Shown here: piece by piece, positions 17,735 to 26,353 of the stretch
Layout of the letters: each line of letters starts with the position of its first letter
Position numbering within the stretch: the stretch's first letter is position 1
From: Actinoplanes sp. L3-i22
GTDB taxonomy: Bacteria > Actinomycetota > Actinomycetes > Mycobacteriales > Micromonosporaceae
DNA: 64,000 bases
Direction of reading: 5' to 3'
NCBI RefSeq assembly: GCF_019704555.1
Contig: NZ_AP024745.1
Coordinates: 96,001-160,000 of the forward strand
Notes under the pieces: generated by a model
What the model was told of the DNA's origin: nothing
Seen by the model: only the letters and a program-made list of their open reading frames with translations
Database searches by the model: none
Program-made: the position numbers and the translations under genes

Positions 17735-19092
17735 GCGGTCACCTCCGTACGGATGAACAGGGCCAGCTGGGTCGGGGCGCCGGTGGTCTCGTCGGACTCA
17801 CCCACCCCGCGGATGGTCACGGTGTAGCCGAACCGCGAAGCGACGGACTCGGCCCACTCGGCGAACTCGGCCCGGGTCCACTCGAAGCGATGGTCCGAGT
17901 GCCGCATCCCGGTCAGGCCCGGATAGTGCACGTTGTACTCCACGTTCGGGGTGGTCACGATGACCGCGCCGGGCCGGGCGCGACCGAACACGCCGGCCTC
18001 CAGCGCCGGGAGCCGGGGCAGGTCGACATGCTCGATCACCTCCATCAGCACGGCCGCGTCGTACCCGCTGAGCCGGTCGTCGTGGTACGTCAGCGCGGTC
18101 TGGATCAGCGTGATCCGGTCCCGCTGACGCTGCGGCAGCCGGTCCAGCCGGAGCCGGCGCTCGGCCTGCTCCAGCACCCGGACCGAGACGTCGGCCCCGA
18201 CGATCTCGGTGAACCGGCTCTCCTTGAGCAGGGCGCCGAGCAGCGCGCCGGGCCCGCAGCCCAGGTCGAGCACCCGGGTCGCGCCGACCTCGGTCAGCGC
18301 GGCGAGCACCGCGTCCCGGCGCTGCGCGGCGAGCGGCGCCTTGCGCTCCACCGGCAGCTCGGCCTCCTCCTCGGTGACCGGCTGGTCCGCGTCCAGCAGC
18401 TCCAGCGCGGTGGTGGCCAGCGACTTGCGGTGCGCGAGGTAGCGGCGGGCGATCAGCACCTTCTCCGGGTGGCCGGCGAGCCAGCCGGCGCCGGAGCGCA
18501 GCAGCTTCTCGATCTCGTCCGGCGCGACCCAGTAGTGCTTGCCGTCGTCGAGCACCGGGAGCAGCACGTACAGATGGTTGATCGCGTCGGCGAGCCGCAG
18601 CGTGCCGGCCAGGCGCAGGTCGACGTAGCGACTGTCGCCGCCGAGCTCCGGCTCGAACGGGATCGCGGTGGCGGTCACCGTCCAGCCCAGCGGGGCAAAC
18701 AGGCGGGTGACCAGCTCGGTGCCGCCACGCAGCACGGGCACCCGGATCTCCAGCGGGATCGCCTGGGCGGCCAGTTCCGGCCGATCCTTCGAGGTGCCAC
18801 GCTGGGCGCTGCGGAAGATCTTCGACAGGGCGCTGGCGAGCAGGCTGGACGCCGCGTACGGCCGGTCGTTGACGTACTGGCTCAGCTCGAAGGCGTCGGC
18901 CCGGGCGCGCAGCTTCTGCGGATCGACGTCCAGCAGCAGCGCGGCGGTGCACCGCTCCTCGGTGGCCTCCGGGAACATGACGTACGCCGTACCGGTGGGC
19001 AGGTCGAACTGCTGGACCTTGTCCGGATGCTTGACCAGCAGGTAGCCAAGATCTGTCGCGGGCCGGTGGGTGGTCGTCACGGTGAGTAGCAC
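17731..19092 (-). CDS. hen1: Hen1: 3'-terminal RNA ribose 2'-O-methyltransferase
   Basis: 453 residues. The N-terminal half (VTTTHRPATDLGYLLVKHP ... NHLYVLLPVLDDGKHYWV) is the bacterial Hen1 N-domain that activates the Pnkp ligase. The C-terminal half is a SAM methyltransferase with motif I VLDLGCGPGALLG and the metal site EVIEH plus HSDHRFEW, which coordinate the 3' ribose. It marks repaired RNA so that it resists re-cleavage by the same ribotoxin. GTG 19092 gives the usual family N-terminus (LLTVTTTHRPATDLG). It starts divergently from the sigma-factor gene, about 100 bases apart, and overlaps pnkp by 4 bases. Confidence 0.95.
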   Translation of the reverse strand: MLLTVTTTHRPATDLGYLLVKHPDKVQQFDLPTGTAYVMFPEATEERCTAALLLDVDPQKLRARADAFELSQYVNDRPYAASSLLASALSKIFRSAQRGTSKDRPELAAQAIPLEIRVPVLRGGTELVTRLFAPLGWTVTATAIPFEPELGGDSRYVDLRLAGTLRLADAINHLYVLLPVLDDGKHYWVAPDEIEKLLRSGAGWLAGHPEKVLIARRYLAHRKSLATTALELLDADQPVTEEEAELPVERKAPLAAQRRDAVLAALTEVGATRVLDLGCGPGALLGALLKESRFTEIVGADVSVRVLEQAERRLRLDRLPQRQRDRITLIQTALTYHDDRLSGYDAAVLMEVIEHVDLPRLPALEAGVFGRARPGAVIVTTPNVEYNVHYPGLTGMRHSDHRFEWTRAEFAEWAESVASRFGYTVTIRGVGESDETTGAPTQLALFIRTEVTA

Positions 19093-19190
19093 GCGGTAGA
19101 TGGTCGCAGCGCCGAGCCGCGCTGGCGATTCATTTGCGCGGGACCGCAACGATTCCGGTGTCCAGTCCCGTCGTAGGAGCGGAGGTGCCC

Positions 19191-19697
19191 GTGACCTACG
19201 AGGATTTCGCCGACAGCCGGCTCAGCGCGCTGTTGCGCTATGCCGTCATGTTGACCGGCGACCCCCACGCCGCTGAGGACCTGGTGCAGGAGACCATGCT
19301 CCGGGCCCAGCTGCACTGGTGGCGGGTGGCGCGCAGCGACTCTCCGGACAGCTACGTGCGCAGGATCCTGACCAACCAGTTCATCGAGTCCCGTCGAGCC
19401 TCGTGGTGGCGCCGTGTGCTGCTGCGGGCCGACGCGGATCCGGTGGTCGCGGCGCCCTCCGACCACGCCGCCGAGAGTGCCGAGCGGGATCGCGTCTGGT
19501 CCCTGCTCGCCACCCTGCCGCGCCGCCAGCGCGCGGCCCTGGTGTTGCGGTTCTACGAGGACCTGCCCGATCAGGAGATCGCCGACATTCTCGGCTGCGC
19601 CGTCGGGACGGTCCGTTCATCCATCTCGCGAGGGCTCGACGCACTCCGCGCCGAGCTGGTGGAGGCCCCCATGAGCGCAGCGGAGGTGACGAAATGA
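19191..19697 (+). CDS. SigE-family ECF RNA polymerase sigma factor
   Basis: 168 residues. Region 2 includes LLRYAVMLTGDPHAAEDLVQ and SYVRRILTNQFIESRR; region 4 includes LLATLPRRQRAALVLRFYED and EIADILGCAVGTVRSSISRG. This is the short actinobacterial SigE-type ECF group. GTG 19191 is chosen because GGAGG lies at 19181-19185; GTG 19185 sits on that site. The stop overlaps the next ATG (ATGA at 19694-19697), so sigma factor and LCP protein are translationally coupled. The membrane partner probably replaces an anti-sigma factor. Confidence 0.9.
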   Translation: MTYEDFADSRLSALLRYAVMLTGDPHAAEDLVQETMLRAQLHWWRVARSDSPDSYVRRILTNQFIESRRASWWRRVLLRADADPVVAAPSDHAAESAERDRVWSLLATLPRRQRAALVLRFYEDLPDQEIADILGCAVGTVRSSISRGLDALRAELVEAPMSAAEVTK

Positions 19698-20752
19698 GCA
19701 CGGTCGAGGAAGACCTGAGGGCCGCCTTCGGGCGGCAGGAGGCGGTGGTCCCGGAGGCTGGTCCGGTCCGGGCTCGCATCGATCTTGCCTGGGTACGGGT
19801 GAAGCGCCGCCGCACCCGGCGACGAGCGCTCGGCGCGGCCGCCGCCGTGCTGCTCGCCGCGGCAGCTGTACCGGTCGTGACCACCAACTGGTGGCACGGG
19901 GGACAACCGGAACAGATCCAGTCGGAGGAGCTCCTGGGCACCGCCATGCCGGGGAGCTCCGTGCCGGTCGCCCGCGACCCGGTCGACGTGCTGCTGATCG
20001 GCATCGACCGCCGACCGGGCTCGAAGACCGCGCGGGCGGACACGGTCATGCTGCTGCACCTGCCGGCCGACCGCAGCGCCGGCTGGATGGTGAGCCTGCC
20101 GCGTGACGGCCTGGTCGACGTGCCCGGCCACGGCCGGCAGAAACTCGCCGCGACGACGGCCCTGGGCGGCGCCCAGGTGACCACCGCGACAGTGACGGCG
20201 TTGACCGGGGTCGACCTGGATGCCGCCGTGGTGGTCGACTATCCGGCCTGGCGCGGGGTGACCGAGGCGGCCGGCCCGGTCCGGGTCTGCCTCGACCAGG
20301 CCATTTCGGCGCAGGGCGGCCGCAAGGGGCTGGCGAAGGGCTGCCAGCAGATCAACGACGGTGACGTCACCGCCCTGCTGCAGGGGCAGGACGGGCTGCG
20401 GCAACTCGGCATCGACCGGGATCGCAACACCCAGCGGTTCGTGGCCGCGCTGGCGAGGAAGCTGGCGGCCGACGGCACGGCCGGGTCCCTGACCCGGGTC
20501 CAGCAGTTGATCGCCGCAGCCGGGGCGGGTCTGCAGTACGACGGCGACCTGCCGGTCCTGCTGAAAGCGGCCACCCAGCTGGCGAGCCCGGAGCTGATCG
20601 GCCTGACCGCGCCCCGCTTCAACATCAGGTATGACGGCGAGAACACCGGCGTGATCGTCGACAGCGCCGACTGGAAGAGTCTCTACCAGGCGATTCGTGA
20701 CGATCGGCTGGCGGGCTGGGCGGTCGCCAACCCGACCTATGTCACCAAGTGA
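19694..20752 (+). CDS. LCP (LytR-CpsA-Psr) domain membrane protein coupled to the sigma factor
   Basis: 352 residues. A cytoplasmic N-terminus of about 44 residues ending in a very basic patch (RVKRRRTRRR) is followed by one membrane helix (about 45-63) and an extracytoplasmic LCP domain (about 97-265) with VDVLLIGIDRRPG, TVMLLHLPADR, VSLPRDGLVDVPGHG and an Asn/Asp-rich later part. LCP enzymes attach wall polymers to peptidoglycan. The usual RxR residues after the central helix are poorly kept (reads GQDGLRQLGIDRDRN), so catalytic activity is uncertain. The layout (cytoplasmic segment, helix, external sensor) and overlap with a sigma gene suggest an anti-sigma-like role, which is inference. 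Confidence 0.8.
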   Translation: MSTVEEDLRAAFGRQEAVVPEAGPVRARIDLAWVRVKRRRTRRRALGAAAAVLLAAAAVPVVTTNWWHGGQPEQIQSEELLGTAMPGSSVPVARDPVDVLLIGIDRRPGSKTARADTVMLLHLPADRSAGWMVSLPRDGLVDVPGHGRQKLAATTALGGAQVTTATVTALTGVDLDAAVVVDYPAWRGVTEAAGPVRVCLDQAISAQGGRKGLAKGCQQINDGDVTALLQGQDGLRQLGIDRDRNTQRFVAALARKLAADGTAGSLTRVQQLIAAAGAGLQYDGDLPVLLKAATQLASPELIGLTAPRFNIRYDGENTGVIVDSADWKSLYQAIRDDRLAGWAVANPTYVTK

Positions 20753-20754
20753 AC

Positions 20755-20782
20755 CGGTCCGGGCCGCGTGCGGCCCGGACCG
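20755..20782. terminator. Hairpin terminator between convergent genes
   Basis: CGGTCCGGGCCGC (20755-20767) and GCGGCCCGGACCG (20770-20782) are exact complements with only two bases between, so the tip of the stem must open. It ends the sigma-LCP operon and lies against the stop of the opposing 61-residue gene. Confidence 0.85.
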
Positions 20783-20785
20783 TCG

Positions 20786-20971
20786 TCAGCGGTAGTCGTC
20801 GTCGAACTCGACGATCCGGTTCTGTTCCGCGGCGTCCCACTCGTTCGCCTCGGCGAAGACCGGCGCCTCGTCGGGTTCGTCGTCCGGCCCGGCCGGGACC
20901 GCACTCATCGCCTGCTCGGCGGCGTCCACCTCGGGCGTCTCCAGGTCGGCTTCGTCCATCAGACGTGTCAT
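20786..20971 (-). CDS. Small acidic hypothetical protein, 61 residues
   Basis: Starts at ATG 20971 (MTRLMDEADLETPEVDAAEQ) with GGGGAG about 8 bases upstream. It is strongly acidic (pattern EANEWDAAEQNRIVEFDDDYR at the C-terminus), probably unstructured, with no Cys. Similar short acidic proteins with a repeated D-x-AEQ motif (here at VDAAEQ and WDAAEQ) are common and uncharacterised in actinobacteria. An in-frame upstream start would add 36 low-quality residues. Confidence 0.6.
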   Translation of the reverse strand: MTRLMDEADLETPEVDAAEQAMSAVPAGPDDEPDEAPVFAEANEWDAAEQNRIVEFDDDYR

Positions 20972-21248
20972 CCTCGGCTCCCCTCTCGTGTCGCCGGCTT
21001 CAGTCCCATGGTGCGCGTTTGCCCGGCCGGATGCCGCACAAACCGGCACCCGGCCACCGGCTGTCGCGGAGCGCGACACCTGTCGGCGGCAATATGCCCC
21101 ACAACTGCTGATTCGTCACGGGACGGCGAGGCCGAGCCGACGAATTTCGGGGCGATTTCCGCTACGCACCGCGACTGCGGAATACTGCTGCTGGAGGACA
21201 GCGCGGTCCTGCCCTCTGCTTCCCGTTTGAAGAGCAAGGAGCGCACTG

Positions 21249-22274
<1,026 letters not shown>

Positions 22275-22289
22275 CTCTCCCGACGTAAG

Positions 22290-22319
22290 CGGCCGGTCCT
22301 CGTTCGCGGGGATCGGCCG
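22290..22319 (+). terminator. Hairpin terminator after fba with a TTCG loop
   Basis: CGGCCGGTCCTCG (22290-22302) pairs with CGGGGATCGGCCG (22307-22319), with two G-T pairs, around a TTCG tetraloop, the most stable RNA loop type. It starts 15 bases after the fba stop. Confidence 0.85.
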
Positions 22320-22387
22320 TCTTCGTCTTGCGGGGTTACACAGCGACATGGGTACGATCGAGCGGTCTTGATCAAGGGACGGTGATC

Positions 22388-22903
22388 GTGCTCGCTATCG
22401 AGGGTTGGAAACCCGAGTGGCATCACGACGCCGAGGCGCTCGCCGCCACTCATCGACACATGTTCGTGCGGCTCATCGGCCGTAAATTGCGATCAAGCCG
22501 GCTGCTCTGGGATGTCGCCGAGCGTGGTTGGTTCGCCGACGGTCCGGTGATCCTCGACTTCGGACTGAGTCGCGTTGAGATCACTCACCGTAAGTTCGAC
22601 GAGTGTGCGATCACCTGGGACCAGATCGACATGTCGATTCCGATCGACATGTACGAGCACTTCGACTGGCGTCCCGATCCGCACGCCGCGCTGCGCAACG
22701 CCCGGGGCCGTCAGCTGCGCGCGGTCAACATCATCGAGCGGACCACGGTGGCCGACTGGCGCCCGCGGGTGCTGCACGCGATCGAGTTCCTGTTCGACGG
22801 CGCCCGGCTCGCCGTCTTCAACGCGATGGACGAGAACGGGCTCACCGACGTACCGGAAAATGATCTTCCGGCGGCGCACTGGCGCCGGGTGCACGTCGCC
22901 TGA
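22388..22903 (+). CDS. Conserved-looking hypothetical protein, 171 residues
   Basis: Soluble and mixed alpha/beta, rich in Trp, His, Arg and Asp. Recognisable stretches are AIEGWKPEWHHDAEALAATH, WFADGPVILDFGLSRVEITH and TTVADWRPRVLHAIEFLFDG. No signal peptide, membrane segment or known motif. GTG 22388 lies about 8 bases after AAGGGA; GTG 22382 is an alternative two codons earlier. It stands alone between fba and the Gly/His-rich genes, convergent with the latter. Function unknown. Confidence 0.7.
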   Translation: MLAIEGWKPEWHHDAEALAATHRHMFVRLIGRKLRSSRLLWDVAERGWFADGPVILDFGLSRVEITHRKFDECAITWDQIDMSIPIDMYEHFDWRPDPHAALRNARGRQLRAVNIIERTTVADWRPRVLHAIEFLFDGARLAVFNAMDENGLTDVPENDLPAAHWRRVHVA

Positions 22904-22912
22904 GCGGCGGGC

Positions 22913-23203
22913 TCAATCGCCGCCACCGCCGCTGTCGCCGCCGCCGCTGTCCGACGACGATCCGCTGTCGCCGCCCCCGCCGCCGTCGTGACTCGAGCCG
23001 TGGTGGCCGTCTGAGCCGTGGTGGTGGCCGTGCTGCGGGCTGTTGTCGCTCCACGAGTGTGAGGACGAGAGGCTGTCGGTGTGCGGCCCCGGTCCCCCGG
23101 AGTACCGGCGCCCGGCCGGGCCGTGGCCGCGCCGGGACCGGAGCCCCTTGGCGAGCCCGACGACGGCGAAACCGGCGATGATCACGAAGAGCAGGATCTC
23201 CAT
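22913..23203 (-). CDS. Mini membrane protein with a Gly/Ser/His-rich tail (twin 2)
   Basis: 96 residues starting at ATG 23203. One N-terminal helix (MEILLFVIIAGFAVVGLAKG) leads into a basic linker, a His/Ser/Asp segment (HGHHHGSDGHHGSSHDG) and a terminal GGGGGDSGSSSDSGGGDSGG run. It has the same plan as the next upstream gene at 23238-23516, indicating a tandem duplication. The His clusters could bind Zn, Cu or Ni; this is inference from composition. Frame and start are supported by the shared hydrophobic start, since composition alone would not prove coding. Confidence 0.6.
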   Translation of the reverse strand: MEILLFVIIAGFAVVGLAKGLRSRRGHGPAGRRYSGGPGPHTDSLSSSHSWSDNSPQHGHHHGSDGHHGSSHDGGGGGDSGSSSDSGGGDSGGGGD

Positions 23204-23237
23204 CAGCGCAGTGTGCGTCGGGCCGGCAAATCCCGCC

Positions 23238-23516
23238 TCAGTTCCCGCCGCCCCCACCGTCGCCGCCGCCCCCGAACGAGCCGCCGTCGCCACCCCACGA
23301 GGCGCCGCCGCCGTCGTGGTGCCCGACACCGTGGTGCCCGCCGTGATGGTGGTGGTGACTGGAGCCCGCGTCCGGCGGGAGGTAGTTCGCGTCGGTCCCG
23401 AAGTAACCGGCGTGATGTCCGCGGCCGGCCGAGCGACGATTGCGCCGCCCGGCCGTCACGGCCGAGATGAGCCCCAGGATCAGAATGCCCGCGAAGAACA
23501 GCAACAGGATCGCCAT
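23238..23516 (-). CDS. Mini membrane protein with a His-rich and poly-Gly tail (twin 1)
   Basis: 92 residues. N-terminal helix MAILLLFFAGILILGLISAV, then RRNRRSAGRGHHAG, an HHHHHGGHHGVGHH cluster and a C-terminal GGDGGSFGGGGDGGGGGN run. It is paralogous to the gene 34 bases downstream. The C-terminal GGGxGGGG pattern resembles other short eukaryote- and bacteria-type 'GGG-tail' membrane proteins of unknown role. Probably co-transcribed with its twin. Confidence 0.6.
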   Translation of the reverse strand: MAILLLFFAGILILGLISAVTAGRRNRRSAGRGHHAGYFGTDANYLPPDAGSSHHHHHGGHHGVGHHDGGGASWGGDGGSFGGGGDGGGGGN

Positions 23517-23559
23517 GCTCGCAGTGTGCGCCCCGCTGCCAAGCTCCCGTGAGCTGGGA

Positions 23560-24747
23560 CTATGCGGTCAGTGCCGTCATCGCTTCGTCGATCGAGTCGG
23601 TGACCACGATCAGCCCGGACTGGTCGCCGTGCGGCGAGCGGGCCAGCAGCGTGCTCAGCAGCTCCACCACCGGGAGCTTGGCCCAGTGGTCGGAGCCGAG
23701 GAAGACGAACGCCCCGGACGGCCCGTCGGTCTGGTAGAACGTCTTCGTCGCGGCCTGGAACACCTCCTGCACGGTGCCGGCCCAGCCGGGCGCGAAGACG
23801 ATCCCGCCGCGGGACAGGCGCAGGATCGAGTCCTCCCGGACGGCGTTGGAGAAGTACTTGCCGATCTGGCCGGCGAACAGGTTGGCCGGCTCGTGACCGT
23901 AGAGCCAGGTCGGCAGCGCCAGCCCGCCGTACCGGAGCCGGTCGGCCAGGTCGACGGCCGGCAGCGGGTAGGTCGCCCGGACACCCAGCGCCGCCGCGGT
24001 GTACGGATCGTGGTCCAGGAAGTGCGGCGCGGCCGCCAGCAGGTCGATCGCCGCGTCCAGCTCCCGCTCGCTCCGGGAGGCGAAGTACGCCCCCAGGTTG
24101 GCCGCCTCCATCACGCCGGGCCCGCCACCGGTCACGATCAGCCGGTTGCCCTTGGCCAGCCGCCGGGTCAGCGTCGCGGCCATCCGGAACGCCTCCGAGC
24201 CACGGGGCTCGGCGTGCCCGCCCATGATTCCGACCGCGCCCGCGGTGCCGTGCGACGTCGCCCACGCGGACAGCGCCTTGCCCAGCGCGTTGTCGATCCC
24301 GGCGTCGTGCAGCCGCTGGGCGACCGCCTCGCGGACGTCCGGAACCGCCCCGCCCCGGGCCACGAAGTGCTGGTAGACGACGGTGTCGTACATGCCGGCG
24401 AAGCCGCCCTCGTCGAACCCGGCGGCCAGGTCCTCCGGGGTGTAGAGCAGCGCGGGATGCGTCGGGTACGGCAGCGTGCGGAACGGCGGGACCACGTGCG
24501 CGCCCCGCCGGATCAGGTCGATCTCCACCTCGGGCGAGACGATCCGGCACCCGACGAACAGGGTGTCGCGCACGTCGACGGAGGCGAGGTCGGGCGGGTT
24601 CCGGTCGAGCCGCAGACCGAGAACGATCAGTCCGGCCAGGCTGTTCCGGACGAGGTGGGAATCGAGCTCTTCACGAGACTCGATCTCGAACGCGGTCGCG
24701 TCGAACGGCACGTCGCCGCCGAGCACCGGTTGCAGGGGATCGGGCAT
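23560..24747 (-). CDS. LOG-family Rossmann protein, large form
   Basis: 395 residues. The LOG (lysine decarboxylase-like) nucleotide-binding fold is shown by GIMGGHAEPRGSEAF, LIVTGGGPGVMEAANLGAYF and, in place of PGGxGTxxE, FAPGWAGTVQEVF. Canonical LOG enzymes hydrolyse nucleoside 5'-monophosphates to free base and ribose-5-phosphate, but are about 180-200 residues. Here an extra N-terminal half of about 170 residues precedes the fold, as in PpnN-like long forms. Start ATG 24747 gives MPDPLQPVLGG. It is divergent from the ADP-ribosylglycohydrolase gene, 88 bases apart. Confidence 0.85.
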   Translation of the reverse strand: MPDPLQPVLGGDVPFDATAFEIESREELDSHLVRNSLAGLIVLGLRLDRNPPDLASVDVRDTLFVGCRIVSPEVEIDLIRRGAHVVPPFRTLPYPTHPALLYTPEDLAAGFDEGGFAGMYDTVVYQHFVARGGAVPDVREAVAQRLHDAGIDNALGKALSAWATSHGTAGAVGIMGGHAEPRGSEAFRMAATLTRRLAKGNRLIVTGGGPGVMEAANLGAYFASRSERELDAAIDLLAAAPHFLDHDPYTAAALGVRATYPLPAVDLADRLRYGGLALPTWLYGHEPANLFAGQIGKYFSNAVREDSILRLSRGGIVFAPGWAGTVQEVFQAATKTFYQTDGPSGAFVFLGSDHWAKLPVVELLSTLLARSPHGDQSGLIVVTDSIDEAMTALTA

Positions 24748-24835
24748 GGGTACATGGTGCGCCGCTCGGGCCAGGGCCGGACGCACACCCCGACCGTTGA
24801 TGCGCGATGAACAACCGGGAACCTAGAGTTGCACC

Positions 24836-25825
24836 ATGCGTGCTGCGTCGGGATCGATGTTCGGGTTGGCCTACGGCGACTCCCTCGGCAAACCCACCGA
24901 GTTCATGGACTACCCGGCGATCGTCTCCCGCTACGGCCCGGCCGGCCCGCGGCAGCTGCACGGCGAGCCGGCCCTGGTCACCGACGACACCCAGATGGCG
25001 CTCGCGGTCGGTGAGTCGCTGCTCGAGGTGCGCGACCCGGACGCCGAGCGGCTCGAACCGGTGCTCCGCCGCCGGTTCCTGGCCTGGGCGTACAGCCCGG
25101 AGAACGACCGCGCGCCGGGGATGACCTGCCTGCGCGCGATCGGTGCGCTGGCCGAGGGCGGCCCGTGGGTCGAGGCGACCCAGGCCGGTTCCAAGGGCTG
25201 CGGGGCGAACATGCGGGTCACCCCGGTCGGCCTGGTTCCCGGGTTCTCCGACGATCAGCGCGCCGGGGTGGCGCAGTTCCAGGCGGCCCTGACGCACGGG
25301 CACCCCACCGCGCTTGCGGCGAGCGAGCTCACCGCGTACGCGGTGCATTGGCTTCGCGGCGGCCTCGCGCCGGCGGACCTCCTGGCCGCCCTCCGCGACC
25401 GCTGCGATGAGCAGCGAAAAATTTATCGGGGGGACTGGCTCGGCGAACTTTGGCGCCGCCCGATGGTCGACTCGCCGGAGGAATTCATCGCGCGCGGCTG
25501 GGACGAGACCGCGGCCGCGCTGGACAAGGCGGCCGCGGGCCTCGCCGCCGGGCAGTTCGAGGGCGATCCGTGCCAGGTCACCGGCGGCGGCTGGATCGCC
25601 GAGGAGGCGCTGGCCGGCGCGCTCTACTGCTACCTGATCTCGCCGGACGAGCCGGTCACGGTCCTCGGCCGGGCCGCCGCGTCCTCCGGCGACTCGGACT
25701 CGATCGCCTGTCTGGCCGGTGCGTTCGCGGGCGCGGCGCTCGGCCTGGGCGCCTGGCCGGCCGGCTGGCAGACCCAGATCGAGTACGCCGATCGCCTGGT
25801 CAAACTGGGCACGGCCTGGGACTGA
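24836..25825 (+). CDS. ADP-ribosylglycohydrolase family protein
   Basis: 329 residues of the all-alpha DraG/ARH fold. Metal-binding motifs are at the N-terminus (GLAYGDSLGKPTEF and TDDTQM, residues about 43-48) and C-terminus (SSGDSDSIACLAGAFAGA). The family removes ADP-ribose from proteins or small molecules using two Mg2+/Mn2+ ions. A -10-like TAGAGT (24824-24829) lies only 6 bases before ATG 24836 and no ribosome site is seen, so the mRNA may be leaderless. The divergent LOG gene also acts on ribosyl compounds; a functional link is only inference. Confidence 0.9.
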   Translation: MRAASGSMFGLAYGDSLGKPTEFMDYPAIVSRYGPAGPRQLHGEPALVTDDTQMALAVGESLLEVRDPDAERLEPVLRRRFLAWAYSPENDRAPGMTCLRAIGALAEGGPWVEATQAGSKGCGANMRVTPVGLVPGFSDDQRAGVAQFQAALTHGHPTALAASELTAYAVHWLRGGLAPADLLAALRDRCDEQRKIYRGDWLGELWRRPMVDSPEEFIARGWDETAAALDKAAAGLAAGQFEGDPCQVTGGGWIAEEALAGALYCYLISPDEPVTVLGRAAASSGDSDSIACLAGAFAGAALGLGAWPAGWQTQIEYADRLVKLGTAWD

Positions 25826-25860
25826 AACACAACGCCGGGGGCAGCGGGTTGAATGGGGGC

Positions 25861-26283
25861 ATGCAGAACCTCCTTCCCGAGCCGCCGGCCACTCGACTTC
25901 CGGCCGACGCCGACGCCGACCAGGCCCTCGCCGCCGCCGCGACCGCCGGTACCGACGAGGCGTTCAAGGCGGTCGCGGCCAAGTTTCCGTCCTACAGCGC
26001 GGCGTGGGCCCCGCTGGCCGCCAACGCTCTCGCCGCCGGCGAGCCGGTGACCGCTTACGCCTATGCCCGCACGGGTTACCACCGCGGCCTGGACGCGCTG
26101 CGCCGCAACGGGTGGAAGGGCCACGGCCCGGTGCCCTGGGCGCACGAGGCGAACCAGGGCTTCCTCCGCTGCCTGCACGCGCTGTCGCAGGCGGCCGCGA
26201 CGATCGGGGAGGCCGACGAGGCGGCCCGATGCGCTCAGTTCCTGCGGGACAGTGACCCGGCCGCGGCCGACGCCCTGACCTGA
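25861..26283 (+). CDS. DUF3151 protein
   Basis: 140 residues starting at ATG 25861 (MQNLLPEPPATRLPADADAD). The order LLPEPPAT-LP, AVAAKFPSYSAAWAPLA and AYAYARTGYHRGLDALRRNG matches the actinobacterial DUF3151 family as I know it: helical, TPR-like and of unknown function. It usually sits near purA or fba in actinobacteria, as here. It ends at a bidirectional terminator. Confidence 0.85.
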   Translation: MQNLLPEPPATRLPADADADQALAAAATAGTDEAFKAVAAKFPSYSAAWAPLAANALAAGEPVTAYAYARTGYHRGLDALRRNGWKGHGPVPWAHEANQGFLRCLHALSQAAATIGEADEAARCAQFLRDSDPAAADALT

Positions 26284-26297
26284 ATCCGGTCCTGAGT

Positions 26298-26338
26298 CGC
26301 GCGTGACCCTCGTCCACATGTGATGAGGGTCACGCGCG
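26298..26338. terminator. Bidirectional hairpin terminator
   Basis: CGCGCGTGACCCTC (26298-26311) and GAGGGTCACGCGCG (26325-26338) are perfect 14-bp complements with a 13-base loop. It sits between convergent stops at 26283 (plus) and 26354 (minus). Confidence 0.9.
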
Positions 26339-26353
26339 AAGGTCCGAAAAGGA

